Below are positions 41,051 to 52,270 of a DNA stretch of 64,000 nt, piece after piece. The notes beneath the pieces are model-generated. The model did not search any database. It was not told the DNA's origin and saw nothing but the letters and a program-made list of their open reading frames with translations. Origin of the DNA: Xiphophorus maculatus (lineage: Eukaryota > Chordata > Actinopteri > Cyprinodontiformes > Poeciliidae); the NCBI RefSeq assembly GCF_002775205.1, contig NC_036458.1:24020368-24084367 (forward strand), written 5' to 3'. The position numbers and the translations under genes are program-made. Position 1 is the stretch's first letter. Each line of letters begins with the position of its first letter.

Positions 41051-41380
41051 GTCTACTGCCGCTGCTGTCAGGCAGGAGCTCTTCCGGTACACGTCACCAC
41101 GTAAACAAAGCCGTCACGTGAACACAATTTTAAAATAATTTATTTTTCAACAGCAGAGCATGTATTTCTAGTATCTCAAAACATATCCGGAATTGTGTAT
41201 CTATGCAGAAAGGTATTTTTCTCTTTCTTTCCTTTTTCATTCAAGCGGAACCTTTCTGACACTACTACTTGCTGACGGAAGACCAAAGCCGGGCACCCGG
41301 TCCGCGCCATTTTGCTTCCATGTGAGCTCTCGGCTGCTTGTAGAGCTGGCTGTGGGTGAAGGTGACCGTGTTGAGTGAAA
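41051..41380. promoter_or_regulatory. Bidirectional YIPF2/TIMM29 promoter
   Basis: About 0.35 kb separates the YIPF2 5' exon (minus) from the TIMM29 start codon (plus). It holds a TCACGTGA site (about 41115-41122), which fits an E-box/CLEAR-type motif, and several GGAA/TTCC ETS-like cores (CTTCCGG near 41091, ATCCGGA near 41186, ACGGAAG near 41276). No TATA box is placed for either gene. Typical of a housekeeping two-way promoter; activity is inference. Confidence 0.6.
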
Positions 41381-43464
41381 ATGGCCTCAATGCGGACAGC
41401 CGGGAGGATGTTCTGTGCTGCGGCTCAAGCAGCGGCTACCCCGGCTCCCAGCGGCCGCTGGGAGAGGCTGAGGAGGAGCAAAGCAGGTAGGGAACGAGCT
41501 GACCGAGAGAAGTCAGCTGAGCTTCAGGCCACCATTATTCTAGATTGTTATGGGAAGTAGAATAGGTTGTCCGATTTATTATCGGAATGAATATTATAGG
41601 AAACTACTAAACGGAAAACAGAAGTGAGAAAATAACTGTTATTGTGTTAAAGAAGCGCAGACTGGAAGAGGCATTCAGTCAGCACGGTTCTCTCCGGATG
41701 CAGCTGATTGCAGCAAACTGTAGATCAGCTGGTTTATTTTGAAATGTTTAATGTAACATAATTATTTAATTTAACGACTAAACTGACTGCACATAAGCCA
41801 CAGAACCACTTTATTCGATATATCTGTTTAATTGCTTATTAACAGTAATGGCAGCTCAATGCAGGCATCTAGATATGATAAATATCTTGCTGAAGTTCAA
41901 AGCTTTATTCTAGTGAATAATTTGTTCATCCATCCTAAAGCTTCTCCCTTCATTCTACGATTCAACGATTTGTCCGTCTGGTCTTCCTGGCAGCCTTTAC
42001 TTTTAGCAAGTTCCATATTTATAGCCGGACAACACAGTGGTGTCAGTTGCAGTAAGGGTTTGGGTTTGGTCTCCCCTTTAATAGCCGATTCTCTCCAGGT
42101 ACTCCGGCTTCCTCATATGCAACATAGAATCAACATAAACATGACCGTGAGGTTACTAGATTTCTCTACATTGTCTTTAGGTGTGTGTGTGTGTGTGCGC
42201 GCGTGTGCTCGCGCGTGCCTGCTTGTTGTGATTGGCTGGCAATCTATCCAGGATGGATGTCTCCCTCCTCTACTCCAATGACTACTGGAGCAGCGTGGAT
42301 TTAAAGTGACATTTAAAGTCTTAACTCCAAAAATGAATGGGACATTTTGAAACGTGTCTGAAGTTTTCACTCGGGACAAGGGCAGTGATCCCAAGAAATG
42401 AAAAAAAAAAAAAGACTAAAAACATTGTTTCTTTAATAAGGCAGAAACGAGTTAGTACTGAACTGATTCTGTTCAACTAAACCTTAGGTTGTATCTGAAA
42501 ACGGAGCCAGTAAGATGACTGTAAGTTGTCATTTTGTGGAAGAATAAGGCATGATGTCACTCAGTGCACAAAGCATAGAATTAGCCTGAATAGATCTGTC
42601 CTTGTGGATCTGGTACATTGTCATGGATACCTGGTTTAGAATGTTTTTCCAATATCGGGACCGACACAGATGTTAAAGTCCCAATAGAAACTATACCAGC
42701 TAACTTCAGCAGTGAGGATTATCTGTGAGGTTTAGAACAGACAGATGAGAGGTGACAACCCTCCCTGATCAACTGCCTTCTTGCCTTAACTGTGTCTTCT
42801 TCTGTTGTCTCCAGGTGTGTGGTGTGGCAGCCTGCTGTCCGACTATAAGGAAGCGTTCAGGGAGATGGTTGTTAGCGCTTGGGAGCGGCCGCTAAAATCC
42901 TCTGTGTACTTGTCTCTGCTGGGCGGGGGCTATGTCTGTTTTCACACCAAACCCGACCAGTCCTCTTTTGAGGCCGCCTTGCTGGAGCGCTCCAACCAGC
43001 TGGGCCTTCTGTCACCGTGGATCCGCAACGGCATCTCTGACGGCCACATTCAAAGCCTGGTGAAGCTTCGTAACGAAGGCCGACTCCGCTACGCCAGCCT
43101 GGGACTCCTCAGTGTGGTGTACCGTGCCGACTACGACCCAGACGCCACGCTGTATGAGGCCCGCTGCTCCAACCTGTCGGTGCCCTGGAGGGAGCTTCCT
43201 CAGCGGGTGCTGGACGTCGGCTTCACTGGCTGCTGGTGGACGCTGGACTCAAAGATGAAGGACTACGACATCAACAACGATGAGTACAAACACCTTCCGG
43301 GACACCTGCAGGCAACCGCACCACCCAGCCCGCAGCAGGTGGAGAGGAACGAGAGGTTGCACAGGGATTCCTGGTTGCCGCTGACGATGGAGGACAAGGA
43401 GGAAGAAAGAAAACCTGTGGACAAAATGGAGAATGTCAGTGAACAGAGTCAGATAAAACTGTGA
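41381..43464 (+). CDS. timm29: TIMM29, subunit of the mitochondrial TIM22 translocase
   Basis: Tim29 is a metazoan inner-membrane component of the TIM22 complex, which inserts carrier proteins. Two exons: 41381-41486 and 42815-43464 (phase 1), 251 aa plus stop. The N-terminus (1-35) is rich in Ala, Arg and Ser with no acid before Glu29, as in a mitochondrial targeting sequence. The family block GVWCGSLLSDYKEAFREM follows, then a membrane-like stretch SSVYLSLLGGGYVCF (about 64-78), the conserved RLRYASLGLLSVVY and YEARC, VLDVGFTGCWW and DINNDEYKHLPGHL. Human Tim29 is about 260 aa. The ATG at 41381 was preferred over that at 41390 because it is first and has A at -3. It is head-to-head with YIPF2. 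Confidence 0.95.
41487..42814 (+). other. TIMM29 intron
   Basis: Single intron with a short (GT)n tract near 42181-42200. No other exon or clear mobile element was seen. Confidence 0.7.
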
Positions 43465-45480
43465 GGCATTTATTCTGTGAACTTTGTGCTTTTATTCTCA
43501 GTGTTGGCTCAGCAGCGTGAAAGAGAAACATCTTTGGTTCAGAGGGTCGTTAGTTTGTTTTTTCACACTAAGTGTTGGTGAATGTTTTATTACAATGTCA
43601 ATCAATCGGCCATCTTTGAACTAATGGAATCTGTTTACCAAGCTAAGCCATTACAGGTGGCAACCTTGTTCCTGGTCTTTTTGGAGAAGAAAAGCACCTA
43701 AAACGTCCACAGGTGAGACACACAGAGCCTGTGGTTTTTATTTTTTCTGATTAAAGAAAATCTGAAATATAGCAGCTCAAGCTTGGTTTTTTCATATACT
43801 TTCAATACTTTCCATAATTTCCCTCAAGAATTAGCAATAATGTGAAAAGAGTTTTACGTCAATCTGGCTAAACTTCATTTTACTCTCCTCTGTCATTCAG
43901 TGTTCTGGAATGGACACTTTATTTAAAGTCATGGCAATTATCTTTTCTGGTTTGAAGAAATCTTATAGATTTATCTCTGGTCTAAAAGCCAATGATTTGT
44001 AAATGCTTAAATGCTAGTAGCTCAGATTAGTAAAACTAAACTATTCTTATGTCTGTAAAAGTTTTTAAAAATGTCATATTTCCTCCCTCTTCACTGTTGT
44101 GCATTACTTTGTGTCATAAAATCCCACTAAAATACAGAGGAGGTTCTAATTCCAATGTGAAAAAGTTTAGTGAATTCCTCTATGAGACAGAGTAGCTGCA
44201 TGCCAGACACTAGATTACTAGCCAAAGGATGATGAAGACTTGAAATTATGTTTTGTCCTTAAGAGTTGTTCATTTCCAGAACATCAGCAAGATGAGTTGA
44301 GGTGAGGTTGGATCTCAATGTGAACAGAGTGTGATCTCTCATCCTTCTATTGACAACTCAACCACTGGGCCAGGAAGTGTAGATTATTGTTTCCACAGTG
44401 ATCCATGATGCTGGTGATAAATCATTAACACAGGATGCCAAATGTCCTGTGAAAAAAGTTACAAGTTAAGAGTCTAAGTTCTGGTTTCCACCAGCCAGGC
44501 TACTGTTTCTTTTGTATCCCAGGCTTGGTAATGGTAGCTCTTCCCCACCAGGTGGTGCTCTAGTGCAAAAGAATAGTTAACCTGATTTCTGCCGAATTGA
44601 AACAGTTTTACTTTTTCCAGCTCTATAAAGAGTTGGAACGGGAAACATGAAGAATGACTCAACATCAGCACAATGAAATGAGTCTTAAAAAGAAACACAA
44701 ACAATGCAAAGTCCAGAAAAGTAAAGATTTAATTCAGATTTCCTTTAAGGATCAATAAATATGAACAGTTTTCATATCCACTAGTATCTCCTGTAGCAGC
44801 CTGAAGTGGATAATGACCCTCCAGAGATGTGATGGCTGCAGCGTTCAGTTCAACTCTAATTTTCTATTAAACATTGATGGGGACAGTTCATCCAGGAAGG
44901 ATTCTGTATGGTTTTGTGGATTTATTTCTCTGGTGTAGTATCCGTCTTTTATTTCCCTGCATCTCTCAAAATTCCCCTTCAGAATATTTCCTTGATCTCA
45001 TGTAAAATGAAAATATTCAGGAAAAAGACGCATGTTCCAGACCATGTGTCAAACACGGAGGACATGTGACTGGATGGAAGGAGACCAGTGTTTAACATGA
45101 CCACCAGTAGAACTGGCAGAAGGATTTCTGAATCAGTCTGAATCTCTGTCTGCTCACATCACCTACACGTCACCAATGAGCCGAAGCGCTCTTCAGAAGG
45201 TTCCTGGTAGCTGCTCAGGGCAAACAGATGAAACATTCCATCCTGTCAGATGACCGCGCCCCTTAATGAGAGTGACTCTCTTCCTGAACTTTAATGAAAG
45301 CCAAAAAGAGTCTGAAACGAGAAGCAAGTGTGCCAAATGAACTTAAAAGTTAAGCATCTCCATATAAGACTCCAGTGAGTCACTTATTGTCTTCTACTAA
45401 GCTTTAAAAAACAGATACTTTAGACCATTTTTATACGTCTTATTTCTCACTACACCTGTCTTTCGGAGCGGGTGACCTCA
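43465..45480. other. TIMM29 3' UTR and downstream, mostly unassigned
   Basis: Possible polyA signals: ATTAAA at 43750-43755 and AATAAA at 44754-44759. A small Tc1-type end fragment is at 44093-44165 (TTACTTTGTGTCATAAAATC). No other gene recognised. Confidence 0.45.
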
Positions 45481-45720
45481 GCACAAGCCTCCTGTGTGGT
45501 CTCTTTCTCTCTCTCTGGCAGCCCCATAGTCATGTCTCCAAGTCCTATAGGTCCATCACCTGTCCTCAGCACATGTCCAAGTCATGTCTCACCAAGAGTT
45601 TATCCCTCTGATATACTAATTTCTAATCACTACCAATGAAAGTCTGATCATCCTTACCTCTGCCACCTTCAGCTCCATCTTTTGTTCCCCAGTCAGTGCA
45701 GCTACCTCTAAACCCTGTAG
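45481..45720 (-). repeat. RTE/Rex3-like LINE fragment
   Basis: ATCATCCTTACCTCTGCCAC then CTTCAGCTCCATCTTTTGTT and CCCAGTCAGTGCAGCTACC are typical of antisense fish RTE/Rex3 3' sequence. The left part is degraded. Confidence 0.45.
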
Positions 45721-45724
45721 ACCA

Positions 45725-45925
45725 GGGGCGTTGAACTCCAGTCCTAGAGGGTCACTGTCCTGCATTTTTTAAGTGTTCCACTGATCCAGTACATCTGGAT
45801 CAAGTGGCTAAATCACCTCCTCGGTAAGTAGGCAAGTTCTCCATAGTCCAGCATTAGCTGGATCATTAGATCCCATTTGATTCAGGTATGTTTAAGCAGA
45901 GACATGTCTAAAGGTTGCAGAACAA
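45725..45925. mobile_element. hAT-like MITE, right end lost
   Basis: It starts CCAGGGGCGTTGAACTCCAG and has the blocks GTCCTAGAGGGTCACTGTCC, AATCACCTCCTCGG and GATTCAGGTATGTTTAAGCA, then TCTAAAGGTTGCAG, in the order of common vertebrate hAT MITEs. The expected right terminus is missing. Confidence 0.6.
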
Positions 45926-47590
45926 TGCAACCGTTAGAACAGGTCTCTCAATCATCTATGAATCTTTCTACTTCCTCCCCAGACCCTGAGCTCTGCTCAT
46001 TGATGTTTTTGGGTCTTTATTCTCTTATCCTGTTTTAGCCTTTCATGTAGACACACGGGTTACCTCCATGTTCCAGGGCAGTTCTGATTTACAAAATGAA
46101 TATCTGAAGATGCCATAAGTGTGGGATCAGGACTGCAGGTGGTGACAAAGTACTCAAGGCAGGTGATCGGATGGTAATCTGATGGTGAGGGTTGGAGTGT
46201 GTTCCAGGAGGGCGAAGAGATTTAGTAAGAGACGCCAAGCAACAGGAAGCCAAGGCGACAGAACCGGAAATGGAACTCTGACAGGAAGTAAAAGTATCTC
46301 CGGATTCAGAGAGAAAATCATGAAGCCTCATTACCACGGTGGTGAGCAGAACCATCTGGCACCTGCCTCTGGTAAACTGCTGCTGATGGAGGCAGTATGA
46401 GAGAAAGAAGCCAAACCCAAGCTGCACCTCTCCCAGTGGAGATGGCATGCTATTTTATTTAGTTTTTCTAATTAAAGGCTACACTGACTTCCACTTAATG
46501 ATTTTACTCTGACTGAAGCAGTGAAAAATATTTATTGGCATTATAATTGATATCATTCCTTCTATTTATCAGAGAAAACCCTGATTAATTACTTATTGGT
46601 GTCGTATCAGGTTTCAAATTTTTGTATCACAACAACCCTGAAATCAAGATGTGAAAATCTGGTAGAAACTGCAGTGAACTGTGATTTTATTCAGAAACTA
46701 TATGGATTTTACTACTGCAATCAGAAGACATATGGGTTTCCTTTAGTCGGGCAATAAGTATAAAACCATAGGCTTGAGTTTTGAGTTTGTTATTTTGAAA
46801 TAAAAAGGGAATAAAAAAATGTAATAATTATTCCGCTTTACTTCTGCTACCTCCTTCCTCTGTTCGCATCTTTTCAAGTTTCCTGTCTGCACCTCCCTCC
46901 ATCTGCTCCGTATGGCCCCTGTCGGCCCCTACGGGCCCCTCCTCCACTCAGACAGGGAGCCGGGTTCAGTGAGGGCGGTCACTGTCAGGTGCTCTTGGAG
47001 CAATATGCAGGTTTTTTTGTTGCTTTTTTCATTAAGGGCTCGTGACGCAATCAACATCAACCGACAGCGTTCACACATAATCTGTAGTCAGGTGTCAGGA
47101 AACGTAACTTTTAGTCGACACCTTGACGTCGACTCAAGTGGATCCATTTGGAATTACAGAGAAGATCTGTAGAGCTCAAATGATTGCAGATGGGGGTTAA
47201 CCAAAACAGCTTCATATTTGCTTGATATTTTTGAAAATACGAAGAATCAGCAAGAAGTCAACATCATGATACAACAGGTTAGTTATATTACACTTTATTG
47301 TGTGCCTTTGTGTAAAAATGTGAAAACAAAGATTGTTTTCTCATAAACTGAATGTTCCTGAGGTGGAAACTCTTTCCTGGTAATGTCAGGAACCCAGAGT
47401 TCACTGAAGCCTTGAGATGTGACTACTTCCTGTCCACTCTTCACCTTCTGCACGATTATTCGGCAGGTGAGTACTTTCACCACGTCATAAGTTTAGTGAT
47501 ATTTTCCAACACCAAGCTGAATAAACTTTTGCTTAAGCAGAGAAGGTATTATGCAGCTGCTTCCCCAAAACATTTAACTGAGTGTGAATA
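45926..47590. other. Unassigned intergenic sequence
   Basis: No family-like coding segment, RNA gene or defined repeat was recognised. Open frames at 46089, 46182 and 47352 show no domain or splice support. Confidence 0.4.
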
Positions 47591-47594
47591 TACA

Positions 47595-47713
<119 letters not shown>

Positions 47714-48124
47714 CAGTACAGACCAAGAGTTTGGACACACCTTTTAATTCAATGAGAATTAATCCTTAATAAAGGAAATAACGTTTCCTTTATTTTCATG
47801 ACTATTGACATTGTAGATTCACACTGAAGGCATCAAAACTATGAATATTACATGTGGAAATATGCACTAAACAAAAAAGTGTAAAACAACTGAAAATACC
47901 CCTTATATTCTAGTTTCTTCAAAGTAGCAACCTTTTGCTGTGTTTACTGCTTTGCACACACTCTGCATTTTCTTGATGAGCTTCCAGAGGTCGTCACCTG
48001 AAATGGTTTTCACTTCATAGGTCAACCTGCCCTGTCAGGTTAATAAGTGGGATTTCTTGCCTTATAAATAGTCATGAAAATAAAGAAAACTAGACAGGTT
48101 TGTCCAAACTTTTGGTCTGTACTG
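47714..48124 (-). mobile_element. Internally deleted Tc1-like element, 411 bp
   Basis: Inverted ends: CAGTACAGACCAAGAGTTTG (left) and the complement of CAAACTTTTGGTCTGTACTG (right), flanked by TA on both sides. The inner parts (TTTACTGCTTTGCACACACT, CACCTGAAATGGTTTTCACT, AAGTGGGATTTCTTGCCTTA) are known subterminal parts of a Tc1 lineage. The transposase is deleted. Confidence 0.8.
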
Positions 48125-48136
48125 TATATATAAAAC

Positions 48137-48214
48137 CAGTACAGATCAAAAGTTTGGACACACTTTCTAATTGAATTCAATGAGAAGGTGTGTCCAAACT
48201 TTTGGTCTGTACTG
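48137..48214. mobile_element. Minimal end-to-end Tc1 derivative, 78 bp
   Basis: CAGTACAGATCAAAAGTTTG on the left and the complement CAAACTTTTGGTCTGTACTG on the right form about 28-base arms with only about 20 bases between them. Same ends as the neighbour at 47714-48124. Confidence 0.8.
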
Positions 48215-48429
48215 TATGTACAGTATATATAACATCTGAAGGTTGTTATTTCTTGATTGTGCTATAAAATGAAAATAAAGAAAACCCATTGAATTAGAAG
48301 GTGTGTCCAAATTCTCATTGAATACTTTGTTCTGTACAAAGTTCCATTTGCACAACAGCAGGTGAAATTGATTGTCAATCAGTGTTGCTTCCTAAGTGGA
48401 CAGTTTGATTTCACAGAAGTTTGATTTAC

Positions 48430-48484
48430 TTGGAGTTATATTGTGTTGTTTAAGTGTTCCCTTTATTTTTTTGAGCAGTGTATA
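48430..48484. repeat. Transposon terminus (AAATAAAGGGAACACT type)
   Basis: TTTAAGTGTTCCCTTTATTT followed by TTTTGAGCAGTGTA is a widely shared terminus of a fish DNA transposon. Its partner end was not seen. Confidence 0.6.
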
Positions 48485-48689
48485 TTGTTGCAAATGTTTT
48501 GACAAATAGTCAACAGCGTCACAAGAAACGTGTTGAGGGAAAAACCCATATTGTTCAAAGAGTTGAGAAGAATCAAAAGTGAAACTACAAGGAAGCCATT
48601 ATCTTTCAATTCTGTTATATTTCATATCTGCATCCTGTCTGAGTAGGTAGAAGTACCAGATGTTCAACGATCAGAGACACTCCTGAGTA

Positions 48690-48875
48690 ATAAGGATGAG
48701 TCTTGACCAGATGATGATTTTTATGCAGGACAATGTTCCACACCATGCATCCAAGAATTCTCTGCGTTGCTACCAAATAAAGGCAGTAAAGATGAAAAAC
48801 TTATGACATGGTCCCCTTCCCCACCTGGCCTGAACCCGGTGAGAACAAGATGGCAGCTCTGAAACGGGAGATTTC
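48690..48875 (+). pseudogene. Tc1/mariner transposase C-terminal fragment (lineage A)
   Basis: Translating across frame breaks gives pieces like MQDNVPHHASKNSL and KDEKL-MTW-PSPPGLNPV, the catalytic-core area (QDN-x-PxH and SPDLNPI region) of Tc1 transposases. It has stops and frameshifts and is dead. Confidence 0.65.
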
Positions 48876-48894
48876 CAGAGGAAATCTGTTTTGA

Positions 48895-48998
48895 TTGTTG
48901 ATTCTATGTTGCATGACGTTGTGTTTATGTGCTTGTTATGATGTTTTAAATGCCTTGCTGCTGAAATGTGCTATACAAATAAAATTTGATTGATTTGT
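48895..48998 (+). repeat. LINE 3' tail
   Basis: CCTTGCTGCTGAAATGTGCT then ATACAAATAAAATTTGATTG is a standard fish LINE 3' end with a GATT-rich tail. Confidence 0.65.
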
Positions 48999-49056
48999 TA
49001 AATACCATCATCAAAATCATGAAGCACAACACACATCAAATATGTCAGTCAATATT

Positions 49057-49245
49057 TCATTTATTATGGTTAAAAAGCAACTCTACACAGAAACTCAGTA
49101 TTTCAACTGTTTTGCAGTTTTCTGGAAGTTTGTTCCAGATTTGTGGTGCATAGAAGCTGAATGCTGCTTCTGCATGTTTGCTTCTGGGGCTGCAGAGCAG
49201 GCCCAATAACATGTGTAGATATTCTTCCAATAAAGTCAAATCCTC
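49057..49245 (-). pseudogene. LINE ORF2 C-terminal fragment
   Basis: The minus frame contains RSKHAEAAFSFYAPQIWNKL then PENCKTVEILSF, the conserved C-terminal segment (AAFxxYAPxxWNxLPE) of L2/CR1-type fish LINE polyproteins. Opposite strand to the tail at 48895-48998, so a separate insertion. Confidence 0.75.
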
Positions 49246-50289
49246 CCTTTTGCTTTCTTAAACATTCATGTTTAAGGAACATTCTAGAAGTAGACTGCTG
49301 CTTCCACTCTGAATCAACTTCAGTGGAGCTCAGAAGTTAATTTAACATTTTGGATTCACCAAGAGAACTGGAGCTGATTAGTGAAAATAATCCTCAAAAC
49401 TGACACTTGGCTAATAATGATGAACTCAGTTTACAAAGATTCTTTTTGCATTCCTTTATTCATTCTCCCTGTTTCTCCAGTACATTATGTCTGTTACTGC
49501 TGCTCTGTTTTCTATTTATCCACCAACACAATGTCCAGATGGTTGGAATATTCATCAGTCGGGTCTGGAGGTGCCACAAGGTGAAAGTGCTCTTAATGGA
49601 TCGGCTGTCACCTGATTTCTGTCAGGTCCAACAGACGCTTTCAAAACTACAATTTCTTACATTGTTTCTCATTTCTTTGGCATGTTTTTTTTTGAAACCA
49701 GCTTCTAATTTATCTCCTTAAATTAGAATAGCTTTGAAATAATTTAGAATATAATTTGAAAGTTGATTTAATGAGGTATTTCAATTCAAAGAGTTAACTT
49801 CATTCCATTTTTTGGACACATAAACATTTCTTTAATTTGTTGATTTATGTCAGTGTTGATTGTTGTGGCTTAAAGCTAATTAATATCCAAAATTTGGTTT
49901 CTCTTATATTTAAAAAGATACATCAACCAATGAAAAAGCACTTTGAATAGGTCACCCTGAAAAATGAAAACGGGTGAAACAGCTGCAATATACTGAGTTC
50001 ACTGGTCACAAATAATAACTGGGTCCAAATAAATTATCCAAGTAAATTTATTACGTTTATTAAGTCATCATGTTAAACAAATGTAAATATAGTAAGTTTG
50101 ACAAACTTCATTTGTCAAAATTCAACTATATAGTTCAAAAAAGTTGTCTTAAGGCAAAGGTCATTTAAATCAGTCATAAACACGTTCAAGTTGATGGCTG
50201 GTGATTAGGGGTGCTGTGTCATCTGTTGCTATTGGTTACAGCCTTTTAACGTGACATTTTCGAGCCCTTCATGCTTCGTTTTGCTGACA
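49246..50289. other. Unassigned AT-rich sequence
   Basis: No gene, RNA or defined repeat recognised. Confidence 0.4.
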
Positions 50290-50525
50290 AAGCTTTATGA
50301 TGCTGATTTCACTTTCTAGTAGGACTTGATACCTGCCCACACTGCCAAAAGTACCAGGACCTGCTGTAATCACCATGGTAATCCCAACAAACTGGCCTGA
50401 CCTAAACCCTGCAGAGGAGGAATGGACTGTTCAGAAGAGGAAGATGACAGACGTCAGAGTCAATGCAGAAGAGTTGAAGTGTGCTGCCAGAACAAGCAGG
50501 ATGATCAGCTTGGTGAAAAGGTAGA
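50290..50525 (+). pseudogene. Tc1 transposase C-terminal fragment (lineage B)
   Basis: CTTGATACCTGCCCACACTG codes LIPAHTAKST, and AACTGGCCTGACCTAAACCC codes NWPDLNP: the Tc1 catalytic region. Later pieces match the VKRKM-like tail in other frames. Multiple breaks. The lineage differs from the fragment at 48690-48875. Confidence 0.7.
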
Positions 50526-50689
50526 ATTACTGCAGACTGATGTTTAGTGGCTACACTGAACACAAATGTGCTCATAGCAGACGGCTGCTTCTACTGGGAT
50601 AATCCAAGGACGGTTTAATTCCTAAATTTGTTAGGAAAAGAAAAGTAAACCTTTTAAATCCAGTTTCTCCACATCAGTAGAGCCTGTTG

Positions 50690-50918
50690 TGAATGCTCAG
50701 GCTAGTTAGCACAGGCAGCAGATGAACTGTTTTCCTGTAGTGGTCAGTTGTTTCTCCACCATCAGCACATTGAGCAGCGATTGACAGCGCTAAGCCCCTC
50801 CCTCTGGCTCTGATTGGTTGTTTTTCTATTGCAGCAGGCAGCAATAGAAGCTCTGTGATCATTTTACAGATTATGTGTCTAATATTACACAGTTTCAACA
50901 AACATATATATTTATGCA

Positions 50919-50920
<2 letters not shown>
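50690..50920. repeat. Partial copy of the 28175-28815 MITE family
   Basis: Shares GATTGACAGCGCTAAGC, CTCTGGCTCTGATTGGTTGT and CATTTTACAGATTATGTGTC with the right half of the copy in METTL22 intron 4. Followed by a TA array (about 50921-50955). Confidence 0.65.
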
Positions 50921-50964
<44 letters not shown>

Positions 50965-51148
50965 TTATTTTACAACAGTTACAGCAGCTTTATTGAGTAA
51001 ATAAAAGGGCTTAGTGACACAAACTGTAGCATTTCGAGTTTCTGTCTGTTTCCATGTTTGTATTTCTGATTGTTTTTGATTGACTGATTTATATCAGGGG
51101 TTTCTGGTTCACTCTGTGGTGTCCCTCAGGGCAGAGACACTCCTTGAC

Positions 51149-51205
51149 TCAGTCAGTCAGTCAGTCAGTCAGTCAGTCAGTCAGTCAGTCAGTCAGTCAG
51201 TCAGT
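51149..51205. repeat. (CAGT)n microsatellite
   Basis: About 14 units of CAGT, uninterrupted. Confidence 0.95.
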
Positions 51206-51348
51206 TGTCAGATCCTCTGCTATTGTTAATATCAGCCTGAGATTATCATTTCATTATTCACTTCATCATGCACCTCTCCACCTCATCTCTGCATTTGGGT
51301 CTACAACAAACCTCCACCCATGAGACACTGTGTAGGCGGGGGTGCATG

Positions 51349-51625
51349 CGTGTGTGTGTGTGTGTGTGTGGTGGGTGGGGTCAGTGGGGTAGCAGTGTAG
51401 CTCTATAACGTCTGCCAGTCTTGGAGTGTGAACATGTTTGAAGGGTAGGAGCAGAAACAGTGAGGGAAGGAGAGAGAGAGAGAGAGAGAGAGGAACGGAA
51501 GGAGGGATAGAGGGAGGGAGGAGATAGCAAAGGAGGCCAGAGCAAGAAAGGAGTGGAGGAGGGGTGTCTGGTAGACAGAGAGAAGGAAAAGGGGAGAGAG
51601 AAAAAGAGAGGGGGGAGGAGAGACA
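51349..51625. repeat. GT array and purine-rich (GA/GGA) low-complexity block
   Basis: (GT)n near 51350-51371, then a G/A-rich stretch at 51450-51625 with (GA)n at about 51469-51492. It precedes the candidate first exon at 51855. The open frames across it on both strands are low-complexity artefacts. Confidence 0.8.
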
Positions 51626-51854
51626 AGCCAAGTGTGAACAGTATTCATTCAAACTGACAGAGCCTGAGTGTGTGTGTCTGAGAGTGTGTGTGCATGTCCT
51701 GGTTTGTACTTCCTATTCCTATGCTCAGTCTCTCAGCAGACAGCGGGAGGACGACAGCGGAGCGGAGCAAAGGAAAGGAAAGAGAGCGTTAAACGACAAA
51801 GGAGGAGGAAGAGGAGAAGGAGGACGAAGAGCAGAAAAGACAGAGGAAGTCAGG

Positions 51855-51926
51855 ATGGAAGTCCATCAGAGTCAAAATGAAAATGAGGACAGAGGCGCTG
51901 CTGCTCCAGCAGAGCTGATGCAGAAG
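51855..51926 (+). CDS. Candidate first coding exon of an unidentified gene
   Basis: ATG in a strong context (AGG before, G after) begins a 24-codon frame MEVHQSQNENED... that ends exactly at AAG|GTGAGT, a strong donor, in phase 0. The upstream 130 bases are purine-rich and repeat-free, as a 5' UTR might be. I do not recognise the peptide and found no following exon in phase 0 in the remaining 12 kb, so either the next exon lies beyond the window or this is chance. The frame also stays open upstream in the same low-complexity tract, which lowers its weight. Confidence 0.3.
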
Positions 51927-52239
51927 GTGAGTCAGCTCTGGTTCTGGTTCTGGTTTTGGTTCTGGCTCTGGTGCTGTGCCTCTGAAGCGTCCCCCAGCAT
52001 CCTCACCGGACCTCGGTTGGGAGAGGCTGGTATGATGTGACAGGGTGTCAGCGAGTGTTTGCCCACACTGAAGGGCGTGCATGATGCAACGCTGAGGAGG
52101 AACGCCCAGAGAGACGAGAGGATGGAGCGGAGAACAACAAGGCTAACATGGCAACCACACTGCTGTATTCTCATTCATCATGTCTCATGTCGGTCTGCTG
52201 TGAATGTGTGTGTGTTGTTTTTATTTTTTAAATGCATGC

Positions 52240-52270
<31 letters not shown>

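Noticed and set aside
51266-52040. Long open frames on both strands around 51.3-52.0 kb
   Set aside because: Driven by GA-rich and GT/CA low-complexity sequence; Ser/Leu/Pro or Arg/Glu/Lys runs without any domain.
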